Assembly (NCBI RefSeq): GCF_029962835.1
Contig: NC_080574.1
Span: 39,251,501-39,315,500, forward strand
DNA: 64,000 bases
From: Magnolia sinica
Taxonomy: Eukaryota; Streptophyta; Magnoliopsida; Magnoliales; Magnoliaceae
Reading direction: 5' to 3'
The position numbers and the translations under genes are program-made. A model generated the notes under the pieces. That model saw only the letters and a list, made by a program, of their open reading frames with translations, searched no databases and was not told the origin of the DNA. Positions 1-12,021 of the stretch are shown one piece after another; positions within the stretch are counted from its first letter, which is position 1, and every line of letters begins with the position of its first letter.

Positions 1-111
1 CCCAAACATGGAGTGGAATTGGCACAGGACCGGATGAATCCCATCCCACCTAATGGATGAATCCCATCCCACCTAATCCCTTCTAATCCCACTGCCCAAA
101 CATGCCCTAAA
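1..111. mobile_element. Right end of a small DNA transposon (MITE) cut by the window edge
   Basis: The stretch ends with CCCAAACATGCCCTAAAGG and has the repeated unit ATGAATCCCATCCCACCTAAT just inside. The same arrangement (cacaggaccaaatgcaatttc, then CCTAATCCCATCTAA, then a CCAAACAGCCCC end) closes the element at 56849-57348, so this looks like the 3' terminus of the same MITE family. The left end lies outside the window. Confidence 0.45.
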
Positions 112-1243
112 GGATTTTGACCATGGATTGTGAAAATTTATTTCTTTCTTCCTCATCAGAATAGTCTATCGCATACGACCACTATCAAGGGAGAGACTCG
201 CATTTAATGCTAAATAGAGATGATCCTAAATGAGTTTTTTTTATTTTTTTATTTTTTATTTTTTATGCATTTAATGTATAGAGAGATACTTGCTTTAATA
301 AGACTTTTACTTTTATAAAGAGTACTTTTGATAAGACTCTAGCATTTATTGTTCTCTTTCATGTGCATCTCTCTAACTCCTCTTCTTAAAGCTATCTACA
401 CCACATTTGGCAAAACTACCACATGTCATTTTCTGAATCGTTTGATCTAAATGTGCTACACCAAATGTAAACAATATTGTCAATACGTGATTAGGATTTT
501 ATCCATCATTTAACGCATGTGCCGACATATGACGGCATCTCATCAACTTACATAGTTGTGCCAAAAATGAGTATAAATATAAGTCGGGCCTTGGAAGGGG
601 GTGGGATGATCGGTATTGAAGGTAGTCCCCACACCATGGATGATTCACGTTAAAGATAAGGCAAGGGGGGCCAACATTATTATGATCTTCTCAATTGGCC
701 AACCACCCCACCTATCATTGCATTAGGAGCTTGCGAGTTTGCAGTATAAAATTGACCACGTAATGAACGATTTATAACAAGTTAATTTTTAGAATAAGAG
801 AGAGAAAATAGAGGGAATTCAGCTTTACAAATGGATATTACTGCAGCCCACTTCGCTCTAGAATTTTGTATTTGACTACATCTATCCCCGGTCCACATGA
901 ATAAATAAAAATTGAAATAGATTTTATTGAAAAATATTTAAAATATAAAATTGAAAGAGATTTTAATTAAAGATATTAAAAAATATTTTTAAAAATTAAT
1001 AAAAAATTATTAGAAAAAATAGGAACAAAATAGAAAAAGAAGAGAAAGATTAATGGAATAGGCTTAAAAACTAGTCATAATGATATTGGAAACCAAATCA
1101 TTTAAAAAAAAAAAAAAACTTTTTTATTGATAATATATTATTTATAAAATATAGAAATCAAAATATACATATTTTTTTAATAAATAGAAATCAAGAAAGG
1201 CATTAAAGGCATGAGCAATTTAATAAAAAAAGGGATGCTATCC
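112..1243. other. Intergenic, AT-rich, no gene seen
   Basis: Low-complexity A/T tracts (notably 900-1200) and short unrelated segments. No reading frame has coding character and no splice-bounded exon or RNA gene was recognised. Confidence 0.6.
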
Positions 1244-1246
1244 TAA

Positions 1247-1920
1247 GGGGTCGTTTGGCACCTTGGATTGGAGGGGATTGGAGAGGATTAGAGGGGGTTT
1301 CAAATCCCCATGGTTGTTTGGCAGCATAAAGCAACTGGGGATTGCCAATCCAGGGGGTTTCCAATCCCCTCTTTGAGGGGGTTTGTAATCCAAGGTGAGA
1401 GCTTGGATTACACCTAAAATCATTTGAATAGTTGCATGTATAAATGTATGCCATTGTACACTATCATTCTACTGGGCACATGGCCCACTAACGATGATCA
1501 GCACCGTCCAAACATTGTTCATGTAGATCAGCACCGTCCAAATATTGTCCAGCACCATCCAAACATTGTCCATATCAATCAACGATTAAAAATCGTTAGT
1601 TAGTCACTCAGACATGATCTTGTGCTTGCGGTCCATCTAAGACTTGGAATTTCATCACTTTTAGACAAAACATATATTTTAGCGGGCTTATCACAACCAT
1701 AGTGTCAAAAATTATATATCTCACTAATTAGGGATATTAAAGTTGATTTAGTAATTAAATTCAAACCCCCGTGAATATACCATGTATAGGTATTTTTGAA
1801 TTAAAGTTGATTCACACTCAAGGGTACCAAACACACCGAGAGAATTGCCAATCCAGGGGGTTTTCAATCCTGAGGGTTGCAAATCCATGGGGTTCCAAAT
1901 CCACGCTCCCAAACAGGGCC
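1247..1920. mobile_element. PIF/Harbinger (Tourist)-like nonautonomous element
   Basis: The element opens with GGGGTCGTTTGGCACC and closes with CTCCCAAACAGGGCC, an imperfect terminal inverted repeat of the GG(G/C)C(C/T)GTTTGG type. It is bracketed by TAA (1244-1246) and TAA (1921-1923), the trinucleotide target duplication of PIF/Harbinger elements. Subterminal runs such as GGATTGGAGGGGATTGG and CAATCCAGGGGG recur in both halves. No transposase frame is present. Short predicted frames inside are repeat artefacts. Confidence 0.6.
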
Positions 1921-1923
1921 TAA

Positions 1924-3380
1924 GGAGGCCTCGGAGCGTTTTCTGACGCATCGTTTGGCTACTTCCACAGAGATCGGAAGCCCCTCCATGTTTATTTCGG
2001 TGGAAGGGTCTCATCAAGGTTATATTGGACATATCACTCCTGCTGAGTTGTCAGACCGTAACACTTAAAACTGAATGTTACTGTTTTGAGCTGGCCTTTT
2101 CCATGTACGGCGAGAAGGGTTAAATACTCTTTTTAGAATACCAGAAATACCCTTCTATCCAACCTAAAACTATAAAATTACCTCCCCATCTGTCAGCTTC
2201 TATTACCAGCAGCAGACGCGTTTCAAACTTATCCGTATTACTCTATTTATCAAGCTTAATCGGAAAGCTTATGGTCTGTGGGACCACCATAAAACCTCGT
2301 CATCGCAGGTACTCCGGCACTCGTTTCCGTGATCATAGCCGTTGAAATCATAGGCTCCAATATTATTGATGGTGGGTTAGCTGAAATCTCACATGATGAA
2401 CGATCCGATGTGTCTGTTAATGCCTGCAAATGAATGGTTAGAACTTAAAGATCACCTGCCGGTGTTGCCCCACTGACCTACATGTATAGGATGTCGATGA
2501 TCTGAAATCTAAACTGACCATGTTCTGGTTACAGCCTAGAGAAGCTACAGTAAGAAATTTACTGCGGAATGGATGATTCTGTCCATCAATAAATTAAAAA
2601 AAATTAACGGCTCACGTTCAAGACCATAAATCAAAGGTCAGGATATTGCTTCAGTGTGAGTATTGAAGACAACCCATCCTGAATAGCACCCAGAATATGG
2701 ACGGTTCTGATCTCCGGAAAAACCTCCCACCAAATGGATGGATTGGTATCACCGATAGTGGGGCCAGCGGACTACAATTCAGAGTGGCCGCGGCGTACTG
2801 GCAAGGACTACTCTCCGATAAAATAGCAAAACGCTTGTGTTTCTTTCGTACGGAAAGGGTACGTAACCTCCTTCGATGACGTAGACTGAAAGACTTAATT
2901 TGAACGAGATCCGCACCGTCCATCAGGTTCGACGTCCATTTATTTGATGAAAATTTAAAAATCTGGCAGATCCAATACTCAGATGGGCTACACCATGGGA
3001 AACGTTGAGATGGTATGTCCCACCGTTACAATCGTCCAAATTGCATGTGGGGTATATGGTGACTTTTAAATAAAATCTAACTCATTCGTATGATATTTCA
3101 CACAATATTTAATGAATCGCCTTAAAATAAGTACATAAAAATACTAATGTAGACCACATTACGTGAATTTAAAGTTTTAGGAATGATTTTACACCGTTCC
3201 TTATGTTATGGACAATATGAAAATTTTCTGTAATTAAATTTCAATATATATGGTGAAAATATGAGTACTCAGATGATGTACGGGTTGGATCTGATTAATG
3301 TTTGTTCCAAATAGCGATCGGTTAGCGCGAGTCGGGCCCACCGCTTGCCGACGCGAGAAATCAGAATCGCGCAAAAAAAA
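1924..3380. other. Intergenic with decayed repeat pieces
   Basis: No gene recognised. Segments such as 2900-3080 (CCATTTATTTGATG..., GATGGGCTACACCATGGG) resemble half-copies of the foldback repeats described elsewhere in the window. Overlapping short frames at 2651-2923 and 2697-2879 lie on opposite strands of the same stretch, and neither looks coding. Confidence 0.45.
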
Positions 3381-3419
3381 AAACTATCAAAGAGGCGAAA
3401 ACGGACTTTTACTCTTCTC

Positions 3420-3541
3420 AATCATTCAAAATGAAGCTCTCTTCAGGAAACCCCTTCTGTCCTATTAGGTGAAGGTGGTATCCTCCCCCTTTAAAATCCC
3501 TTCTCCCCCCATTCTCGCCCTCATCTCATCAATCGAGATAC
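3420..3541 (+). promoter_or_regulatory. Promoter/5' leader-like island upstream of a candidate first exon
   Basis: The region before the ATG at 3542 is pyrimidine-rich (CCTCCCCCTTTAAAATCCCTTCTCCCCCC, then CTCGCCCTCATCTCATC), like many plant 5' leaders. It follows a locally GC-rich stretch (3310-3370). There is no canonical TATA box at the expected distance; TTTAAAA near 3490 is the nearest AT element. The call rests on composition and on the open frame and donor that follow. Confidence 0.35.
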
Positions 3542-3645
3542 ATGGATTCAGTGCGTCCCGATCTATGCAACGCCCCCACCTCCCTCTCTTCCTTGTTGGA
3601 GAGCATCTCTAGTTCTCTGCTTTTCAAGGCTACGCACGATTGCAG
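3542..3645 (+). CDS. Candidate orphan first coding exon, unknown protein
   Basis: ATG at 3542 opens a 34-codon frame beginning MDSVRPDLCN and ending ...FKATHDC, closed by a good donor (TGCAG|GTACCT) at 3645 in phase 2. It is followed by a T-rich stretch typical of a plant first intron. It is serine/leucine-rich and I do not recognise the family. I could find no matching second exon between here and the PILS gene at 12.3 kb, so it may be the stump of a truncated gene, a first exon with a very long intron, or a non-coding transcript start. Codon content and the GC rise are more gene-like than the surroundings. Confidence is low because no homology supports it. Confidence 0.33.
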
Positions 3646-5700
3646 GTACCTTAGATTTTGTTTTTCTGGGTCTGTTTGGTGATCCTTGATTCTATCCATT
3701 CTTCTTCTTCTTTTGCATGGAAATGTATTGGATTTTGATGCTGAATTCTACGTAGAATGTTTGGTTTATTGGATGAGATGATATTGAGATTTTAAAAGGA
3801 TTTCTAGTTCTGTTGTTGCATGTGAATGTCCTGTTATTAGCATATTGTATTTGACTTAGAATGTTTGGATTTGAATTTGTGTTTTGCTTTTTTTTCTTCT
3901 TCTTTTTTTTTTTTTCTCCTAAACTATTTTCCTTTTAATTTTACAGTGTGTTGGGTAGATTGATATTTTAATTTCTTGGTTTCGTTGGAAAATTTGTAAA
4001 ATTACGGATCAGAACCAGTTTTGGGTAATCGATTCGAGTTCTTGCTGCCAAGAGATTGGATTTTTAGATTTTATTTTTATTTTTATTTTGTTTCTTTCTT
4101 TTCTTTTTATCATCATCATCTTGTTTGTGCGTTTGGCTGGTTATTACCTTTTTCCAATGTTTTTTCAAGATTTGGATTTGAGGGAGTGTTCTGATTTTCC
4201 TTTTCAATCAACTGGATATTGTATTCTGGAATCAAATCGTGTGTGTGTGTGTTTTATTTTTTTTCGGATTTTCTCTAATTCGTTTCCGTATTTGAATTTA
4301 TAATTTTTTTTTTTTATTATGTGTTTGCTGTTGAAGCCGTTTTTGGAGGTGTTGTTGGTTTTTTTTAGTTTTTTTTTTTTTTTTAAATAAAAGTATCCAT
4401 ACACTGATACAAATTTCCTTGTTAATCAGAACTTTTAAAAGAGAAGTTTTGATACTCTGGGAGCGTGTGATAGATGATAAGCAGGTGGTTAGAAATTACG
4501 AGAAATCGTGTAGCCGTGTACGAGTAATAAACCGTCTAAATTATGGGGACCCATTTAAATATATCATGAACCAGAAATTAATATTGTTTAGTTATCTAGA
4601 TGTTAGATTACTGGACATTTAGTGGACAGTAGAAAATGAAAAATATATCTATCTCATTTTAAAATTTAGGTGTCCACTAATTAGAGGTTTGCATCTTTCA
4701 AAAAATCTGATGTTTAGACTGAAAATTAATGAAAGTGGGGTCCATAAGGAATTGTTTATAATGAATTTAAATTCAAAGTTGTAAATATTTTATATTTAAA
4801 ATTCTTTTTAAGTATTCATAATCTAATTTATTCAGCCTTGAACAATACAATATTTACAGGTGGCTCTTAATTGAGCTAATATTTGCCACGTATTCCTTTT
4901 TCCAAGTACCGGAATATGAAGGGTCATGCGTAGCCAGAGTATCAAATAACTCCAAAATTAGATTATTATTATTTTTTTAATTTATACGACTTTATTTCAT
5001 TAAATACGATCATGGCTCTTTTTTGTGATTCGATCTATCAGTGATATTAGCACGATCTGAACTGTTTTTCTGGTGGGCCACACGGTGTGTGAACGGTTCT
5101 TGCTGTCCGGTGAGATGACCTGGACACGGATCGTGGTCATAACTGATTTCTCCCGCGGAATTTGGACGGTGGTTGTGATCTCCGTGCTTACTGACAGGTG
5201 GACGTGTTTCTAAAAGTCCGAGAAGGCAGAAACCGTTTTATTTTTATTATTATTTTGGTCGTATGTGTATTACGAGGGTAGGGTCGTTTCTGTCTTCCAC
5301 TCCGTGAATGTGCGGGGTTTTACTACAATTTCGCTTGAATGATTGATACTTGTCACGTTACATGTCGGGCCCACCTCAGAAATCTCAGTCCCTCCGCATC
5401 TGATCATCAATGATGTAGTATTATTAGGGCGGTTTTGCACCACCGCGCTGGATCAACAACCCCATCCGTCGTCCCAAAATATCGGTAGCCTAACCTTCGC
5501 CAATTCATGATGGACTGTTGAATAAAATGTCCCATTCTTGTTCGCCATGATGGACCGTTGAAACCGCGTCCCGTTATTTGACCTGCATTGTGGGCCGTTG
5601 CCACTTGTTAGATGGTTAGAACCGATTATTTATTTTATTTATTTTTTTCGGTTCAATCCCTTACGATCCAATAACGTTCTTTTCTTTCAGGTCTAAAATA
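3646..5700. other. T-rich possible intron then intergenic
   Basis: 3646-4410 is strongly T-rich with many poly-T runs, consistent with intron sequence after the donor at 3646. 4410-5700 holds no recognisable exon. Pieces such as 5040-5120 and 5330-5610 contain the GGGCCCACC / GGACGGT words of the local repeat families. No RNA gene was seen. Confidence 0.4.
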
Positions 5701-5724
5701 GATTTAGACGGACGCGGATTTCAT

Positions 5725-6600
5725 GCGCTGTAAACCTAGGTGGGACCCACCGTGATTTTTGTGACATCCACCCCGTTCATCCGTTTTGTAAGCTCATTTT
5801 AGGACTTTAGCCAAAAATTTAGCAGGATCCAAGACTCAATGGGCTGCACTAAAGGAAATGGTGGGTAAGGAAATGAAACCTTCCATACCGTTCATAACAT
5901 ACAAATATGATACATATTCAAAACTTATGTGGCCCCACGAATATTTTAACTGTGGACGTTCAATCCTCGCGTTTTTGCCCCACTTGGTCATTGGATACGG
6001 CTTTATGTCAAGCTCACATAAGGGATAAACGGCTGTCATTTCTTACAAAAATCACGGTAGCCCTATCTAGGTTCCCACGCAAGGACTTGCTTTGAAAGGC
6101 TTCGGAAGGAATGTCCGCGTCCGATTTAGACGTTCAGTGATATAGACACGCGCTTTGTGAGGCCGCTGCTCTTTATCCCTTTTCCAGCCAATTGGGCGTC
6201 TTTTCATGGCGCACATCGGGTGGTTAGAACTTTCATCACCCACTTTGGTGGTGAGGAGATGTCACGAGATACTATCATGGTAGGATTGGCCAGTGTACCA
6301 CACACCACCCACCTGAGTGATGTGTTGGCGTCACCAAGTTATATGAGTCCCATTAGGCATGTGTTATATCCAAACCATCTGTCCATTTGGTGATCTCATC
6401 GTAAGCCTTGAGCTGAAAAATAAGATAAATCCAATGATCAAGTAGACCCCACTACAAAAAGTAGCAGGGAGTTGAACTTCTACAATTGAAACCCTTGCGG
6501 GTTACAGAAGTTTTATATCAATATAATATTTGATTTTCCTCTTCATCCAATGTGACGTCATGAACGGATTGGATGGAAAATAAATGTTATCCTAGGCCCT
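5725..6600. repeat. Partial copies of the GGGCCCACC/GGATGGACGG foldback family
   Basis: 5735-5830 (TGGGACCCACCGTGAT, CCCGTTCATCCGTTTTGTAAG, TTTTAGGACTTTAGCC) matches the left arm of the foldback family seen intact at 12625-13115. 6350-6600 holds another arm (CATCTGTCCATTTGGTGATC, followed by AGATAAATCCAATG). 6279-6310 has a terminus-like sequence (ATTGGCCAGTGTACCACACACC) related to the ends of the element at 61747-62363. Copies are incomplete and degenerate. Confidence 0.5.
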
Positions 6601-6649
6601 AGGAATGTTTTAACGGTGAGAATTATTGACCCACCTGCGCACCTACGCA

Positions 6650-6935
6650 CCTTTGCACACGTGTCAGGGGTGTCTAATCTGAACGGTCCATGTGATATGG
6701 AATCTCATGAAACGCCTTATCACAAATTTTCACCCTGATCTAAAATTTTAGTGGGCCATAGCAAAGAGAAATGCAAATCACGGGAGGAAACTGTTTTCAT
6801 TTTTCATGGCCCATCAAAGTTTTAGATTAAAGTAAAACTTGGTCCCAGGAGGTTTCACGAGGTGCTACTTCACATGAACAGTTCAGATTTTGGATCCACA
6901 CCACGTATGATGGGTTCTCCAAAAAGTTCGTATGT
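6650..6935. repeat. Foldback (palindromic) repeat, a second variant
   Basis: The left arm reads GAACGGTCCATGTGATATGG then ATGAAACGCC...TTTTAGTGGGCCAT. The right arm reads the reverse: ATGGCCCATCAAAGTTTTAGA ... GGTTTCACGAGG ... CACATGAACAGTTCAG. The arms are about 130 bp and separated by a short spacer. The sentence TAGGCCCTAGGAATGTTTTAACGG occurs on both sides (6591 and 6935), as if the unit were inserted into or duplicated with its flank. Confidence 0.5.
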
Positions 6936-6989
6936 AGGCCCTAGGAATGTTTTAACGGTGAGAATTATTGACCCACTGATATATATATG

Positions 6990-7390
6990 ATCGTCCATCC
7001 ATTTTTCCTACTAATTTGAGGGATTGATTCCAAAATCGAAGTAAATCCAAAGCTAAGGGGGCCATTACACAATAAATAATGTGGAATAATGATTTCCACC
7101 GTTAAAACTTTCCTACTGCTCGCAATAATATTTACTTGCCATCCAACCTCTTTATAGAATCACAACGACATGGATGAAGAGAAACCACAAACATTATCTT
7201 GATCCAAAACTTCCATAGCCAAAAAAGAATTTTTCAATGGTAGCGGTTCAATCATTATGTTTCATGTGGTATGGTCCACCGGAGCTTTGGGTATACTTTC
7301 TTTTTTAGCTCAACCTCTAAAATTATCCGTTAACACGTATGAACAGAGTGGATAAAATAAATAAATAACGGTGGACACGCAATCCGCTTC
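6990..7390. mobile_element. Foldback MITE copy (Mutator-like family)
   Basis: Inverted arms start GATCGTCCATCCATTTTTCC and end with an arm reading GAACAGAGTGGATAAAATAA. The interior has the family signature (AATGATTTCCACCGTTAAAA, GCCATCCAACCTCTTTATAG, TTGATCCAAAACTTCC). The right end ACGCAATCCGCTTC matches the ATCCGCTTCC terminus of the element at 12625-13115. Confidence 0.55.
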
Positions 7391-7419
7391 TACTTTCAAC
7401 ATTTGTAGAACTTCGTGTG

Positions 7420-7975
7420 TAAGCGCCCGCCTTCGCACGACACGTATCCACACCATGGTGTGGGGTACACCAGCCAATCCGCTTCTCTGTTGGCCCCACC
7501 ATGATGTCTGTTTTCATCCATTCCGTTCATACATTTTTAAAGATCATTTTAGGCTTGATTCCAAAAATGAGATTGATATAAATCTCTGGTGGACCACACC
7601 ACAGCAAAATAATAGTGATTGGATATCCACCATTAAAATTGTCCTAATGTCCACTGTACTGTTGATTTGACATCCAATATGTTGATTGGGTCATACAGAC
7701 CCAGATGAAGGGAGAAAAAAAAAAAAAAGGATCAGCTTGATCCAAAACTTTGATGACTCCCAGAAAGTTTTTAATGGTTGACGTTCATTCAGTACTGTTT
7801 CCTGTAATGTGGTCCACTTGAGATGGGATATACTTCATTTTTGGTTTCAGATTATAAAATGATCTATAAAAGTAGATGGACGGCATGGATTAAACACATA
7901 CATAATAGTAGGGTCCACAGAGCACCGACCATCAGCCATTGGCTGGTGGTAGGTGGAGTAGCCAATCCGTTTCTT
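7420..7975. mobile_element. Foldback MITE copy, possibly two nested or adjacent
   Basis: CACCATGGTGTGGGGTACAC then CAGCCAATCCGCTTC (7452-7485) matches, inverted, the terminus of the element at 61747. From 7490 the arm GGCCCCACCATGATGTCTGT...CATTTTAGGCTTG mirrors 7855-7925 (ATGATCTATAAAAGTAGATGGACGGCATGGATTAAACACATACAT). The second terminus is GTAGCCAATCCGTTTC at about 7957-7972. No transposase is present. A 147-codon frame at 7823-8266 crosses the repeat boundary and is not a gene. Confidence 0.55.
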
Positions 7976-8148
7976 TATTCACGACTAGTAGCTTCCTTTA
8001 CGTGTCCACATCATCCAGCAAGCTCGACTGCTTTTTCCTTTTGTTTTTTAATTCCTTTCACTGCTGAGGGTCTTTGTCATTTTGAAAACTGGCTAGTCTT
8101 TCTTACTTCAATCTGGACCGTCCTACTTATCGTAACATCTATCTTTAG

Positions 8149-8689
8149 AACGCGGATTAGCTGCAACCTCGGATCCAGTCATGTGGGTGCGACCCTGACC
8201 GTAGAGCCTCCTCGATGTCTGCGTTGTATATCCATGCAGTCCATCCGTTTTGACAGCTTATTTTAGGGCATTGAAAAATAAAAATAAAAATAAAAATTGA
8301 AGCAGAAACGATTCTTTTGTGGGCCACATAGTAAGGATTGAATTCCCACCATTAAAAGCTTCTCGGTGGCCACAAAAGTTTTGGATCAAGCTGTTATTTG
8401 TATTTTCACTTCATCTATGTCTGTGGTCTGTGTAACCTTATCAACAGGTTGGAGATGTCAAATAAACAATACGGTGCCCTAGGAAGTTTTTTTTAGTCAA
8501 CATTCAGTGACCCTGTGGTGCGGTCCACCCGAGATTTGTATCTGTTTTATCGTTAGTACATGCCCTAAAATAAGCTAGCAAAACGGATGGACAGACTGCG
8601 TGGATATACAACGCATACATCCAGGTTGGCCCACGGTCATTGTCGCACCCACCTGGCTGGATCGGGGGATCACAGCTAATCTGTGTCCT
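8149..8689. mobile_element. Foldback MITE with 9-bp target duplication
   Basis: The ends are AACGCGGATTAGCTGCAACC and, inverted, GGACACAGATTAGCTGTGAT. Arms continue through GGATCCAG...GGGTGCGACC and its inverse GTCGCACCCACCTGGCTGGATC, then TGGATATACAACGCATACAT. Flanks are TATCTTTAG (8140-8148) and TATTTTTAG (8690-8698), a 9-bp duplication with one mismatch. Mutator-superfamily elements make 9-bp duplications, hence the assignment. There is no coding capacity. Confidence 0.65.
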
Positions 8690-8699
8690 TATTTTTAGG

Positions 8700-9245
8700 T
8701 GTTGTATATCTGGACTGCTCATCTGTGATGGGATATGTTCTGGGCTGTTCATGGGCTGCCCTTATGAATTGTGATTGGTTCAACGTACCCCGAAATCTTA
8801 TTCCCTGAATCGTCTACAGCTACAACAGCTGTCTTACTAATATAGTAAAACACCTGTCGTACTAAAGGCTGTGTTGGTGCCACTATTGTATAATGTAAAA
8901 TCCCCTCCGTCCGTCCGATGATAACTCTCATATTCACCGTTCGTACAAAAGATGACCCCACAAGGATACACCAATAGGAACAATCTCTAAGGTAACTTTG
9001 GTGTGGCCCATCTGAGTTTTGGTAAATCTGATTTTGGTATGTTATCTTAATGCTGGTGTGTAGGTTTGATGAAAGATGGAAACCATGGTGGCCCCACACA
9101 CAACCTATAATTTTCTTCATGTTCCTATCATTACCTCTCATTTGGTCTACTGAGCTGTATATTTGGTCTAAAATAAGCCGTTGAAATGGATGGACGGTGT
9201 GGATATACAACCCATACATCAAGGTGGGCTCCACAGGGATTGATA
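8700..9245. repeat. Degenerate foldback repeat, variant copy
   Basis: The right arm at 9150-9240 (TCTAAAATAAGCCGTTGAAATGGATGGACGGTGTGGATATACAACC) is the usual family arm. The left side (8700-8900) is more diverged. The 161-codon antisense frame over this stretch is a by-product of the repeat. Confidence 0.4.
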
Positions 9246-10080
9246 ATTTTTCAGCGACAATTGTGATCCCAAATCGGTACTCGTCACATGAGTAAAATGC
9301 TTAGATATATTTTATGACTTTGTAAGTCACCTAATCATTATATATTTCCTCTTGTTTAGATGCAGTCAATCAAAAGTCTTTTTTTTTTTTTTTTTTTTCC
9401 CTTCATTTTTTTTAATATTTACTTATGAAAAATAAGTTGATCTTTCATGATTCAAAATAAATTTAATGTTTAGATGGTAGAAATAGATCTGGGCATCGAG
9501 TCGAGTCAAACCTGGATTGAGTTGAATTGCAACCTTTTCATCAACTACACTGCATTTTAGATTTTTTTTTATATGTACGAGTTGGGTTTTGAATCGAGTT
9601 GAGTCAATACTGAGTTAGATTTCGGATCTAAGTTGAGTCGAGTTACTAGGTGACTTGAACTCAATTTGATTTGAGTCGAGATTGGATGAAGTCTACTCGG
9701 TTCATATTGACTTACCCATTCGGTTCAGGTTGAGTCAAGTCTAAACGAGTTGGATGTGTCAAGTCGGGTTTTAAAAAGTTTGATTAGTAGAGTCGTGCCA
9801 CGCCTAGGATGGATCACTCTATTTCATTCATATATTATTTATATGTATGTGTGCATGACCGATCAATCTATTTTTATTTATATATATTTTACGTACATAG
9901 AGAGGACCTGCCCTAGAACTCAATTGCAATTGAAATTTTTGTTTTCATGTGCAACCTAATACTTAATTGGTTTGGTAAATGATCCTACATATTTATATAT
10001 ACAATGAGGATTTCAATCACTAATTAATATAAATTAATTTTATGTCAATACCCACCAAACGCGACGTCACTCACTTCCAT
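9246..10080. other. Intergenic, no gene seen
   Basis: 9480-9780 is built from GAGTCGAGT / GAGTTGAGTC / TTGAGTCAAGTC words, a degenerate tandem-like satellite of roughly 10-20 bp periodicity, with AT-rich flanks. No exon or RNA gene was recognised. Confidence 0.45.
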
Positions 10081-10084
10081 GAGC

Positions 10085-10515
10085 CGCACCATGATGCTTG
10101 TGTTATATCTCCACTGTCCACCTATTTTGCGAGATCATTCTAAGGCATGGTCCAAAAAATAAGACATATAAACCTCAAGTGGACCACACCCCAGAAAGCA
10201 TTAGGACAGTTACATCCAATGTTGAAACCTTCCTAAGGTCCACCATGATGTTTATTTGCCATCCAAACTGTTCATAAGGTCACACAGACCTGGATGAAGA
10301 GAAAACACAAATATCATCTTGATCCAAAACATCTGTGGCCACAGGAAGTTTTCAAAGGCAGGCGTTCAACCGCCACTCCTTTCTATGGCATGGTCCACTT
10401 GAACTTTGAATCTGCTGTATTTTTTTTGGCCATGCCCTAAAATGATCTCACAAAATGGATGGACGGTGTGGATATAACACATACATCATGGTAGGGTCCA
10501 CAGAACTTAACTTGG
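10085..10515. mobile_element. Foldback MITE copy
   Basis: The left arm GCCGCACCATGATGCTTGTG...CATTCTAAGGCATGG pairs with the right arm CCATGCCCTAAAATGATCTC...GGATGGACGGTGTGGATATAACACATACATCATGG. The central words (CATCCAAACTGTTCATAAGG, TTGATCCAAAACATC) match the other copies. Confidence 0.6.
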
Positions 10516-11300
10516 TGACCTCAACACATCACTGAGGTCGGTGGTGTTCCGGGTAGCGGGTCCTCACCATGTCTCCCGGATAATGCCATCGAAACATCGG
10601 TATATGACACCTGTACATCGATCTACAACACACGTGTGTGGTATTTAAATCTAGACAGTTGATTCCCTTGTTGAGCGTTTCTCATATCCACACGTGTGAG
10701 GTGAAGTCACACGTGCACAAATGTTTGGCCATTGGAAGTCCGATTCCTGCCTATGTTTCTTGAGGAACAATGCAAAGGTGGCTTCCTATCTAACTATGCA
10801 CACGTGTGACATGTTCAGGCCATTCATCACACTGCTTGACATGTGGTAGAACCTGAACATGGTAGATTCATCAGCCCATGTTACCACATAACTCCTGCCA
10901 ACATGTTAGAGTCTATGCATAGGACATCTGATCATCCGTTAGTATAAGTCAAGCTGGGCCTCTCATCTGGTGGGCCGCCCTTATACAGAAAAAAATGCGT
11001 GGTTTAAAGCCACCTCATTGTGCATGTATGTCCAGCTGCCTAGCTTTTCCACATCTGCACGTCTCCACGCGTGCTTGCCAGGTTGGCACGTCTGCTGCAA
11101 GGATTTTATGACCTCTATTTTGTCATACCTGAAAAAAATGGTGATAGTCAGAGGTGTGGCCCACCTAAGTATTTAATTAGGCAGATTTTTTTTTGAAAGG
11201 TGATCCGTACATCAACTGGAGAGGTTGAATGTTACGTATGGTTAACAGGTTGGAACTTGTCCTCTCGTTGGGAAAGCCTTTTGGCCTTAAGTTCTGCGCA
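10516..11300. other. Intergenic, no gene seen
   Basis: Several ACACGTGTG palindromes (near 10632, 10690, 10800) occur, but no coding exon, tRNA or ordered regulatory cluster is attached to them. They resemble the same words upstream of GAPB and are probably repeat-borne. Confidence 0.4.
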
Positions 11301-11304
11301 AGGA

Positions 11305-11735
11305 TGCTGATTGTGGCACACCACCATGTTTTTGAGAAATCAACTCCGTTCATTCGTTTTGTGAAATCATTTTAGAACATGTGACCAAAAATGAGGTGGA
11401 TCCAAAACTCAAGTGGGTCACACGAGAGGGAAAATTGGAAATTTGGGGAAAGAAATTTCTACCGTTGAAACCTTCCTGGGCTCCACCTTGATGTTTATAT
11501 GCCATCCCAACCGTTTATAAGGTCATTCCCACTTGGGATGAAGTTAAAACACAAAATATTTATCCTGATACAAAACTTGTATGACCACAAGAATGTTTCA
11601 ACGGTGCTCACTAAATCCCCACTGTTTTCTCTCGTGTGGCCCACTTGAGTTTTGAATCCACCGAAATTTTTTTGATATATCTAAAATGACCTCTAAAAAA
11701 GGATGGACGGAGTTGATTTCTTAAAAATCAGCTCA
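11305..11735. mobile_element. Foldback MITE copy
   Basis: The left arm AAATCAACTCCGTTCATTCG...CATTTTAGAACATG pairs with the right arm ATCTAAAATGACCTC...GGATGGACGGAGTTGATTTC. The interior carries the family words GAAACCTTCCTGGGCTCCAC and GTTTATAAGGTCATTC. Terminal duplications were not resolved. Confidence 0.55.
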
Positions 11736-12021
11736 ATACAGGACGGACATAGGTAGGGTAATACTGTAAAATCATGCCTAAAAGTGATAAATCCACGCAG
11801 AAGTCTAGTGTCCTGATTTTTTGGGAATTCATCATCCTGATGTGACACGTCAGATAAGTGGAATGGGATGGCGTATATACACCAAAGTGGACCCTACACG
11901 ACTATTTGGTGGTGGGACTTCCCATCTCAACCGTTCCCCGTGAGGTTTGAATCGACATGATTTTAGTCACAATTCAAACAACACAAAGGTGGCCCACATG
12001 ATGGAGGGAGTGGATCTACTC

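Noticed and set aside
7823-8266. 147-codon plus-strand frame
   Set aside because: It crosses the boundary between two repeat copies; no homology or coding signature.
8749-9234. 161-codon minus-strand frame
   Set aside because: It covers foldback repeat arms and has no recognisable domain or splice context.
9480-9780. GAGTCGAGT-rich stretch as a possible CRISPR-like or ordered repeat array
   Set aside because: Repeats are irregular in spacing and sequence with no constant spacer; it is a decayed simple satellite in plant DNA.
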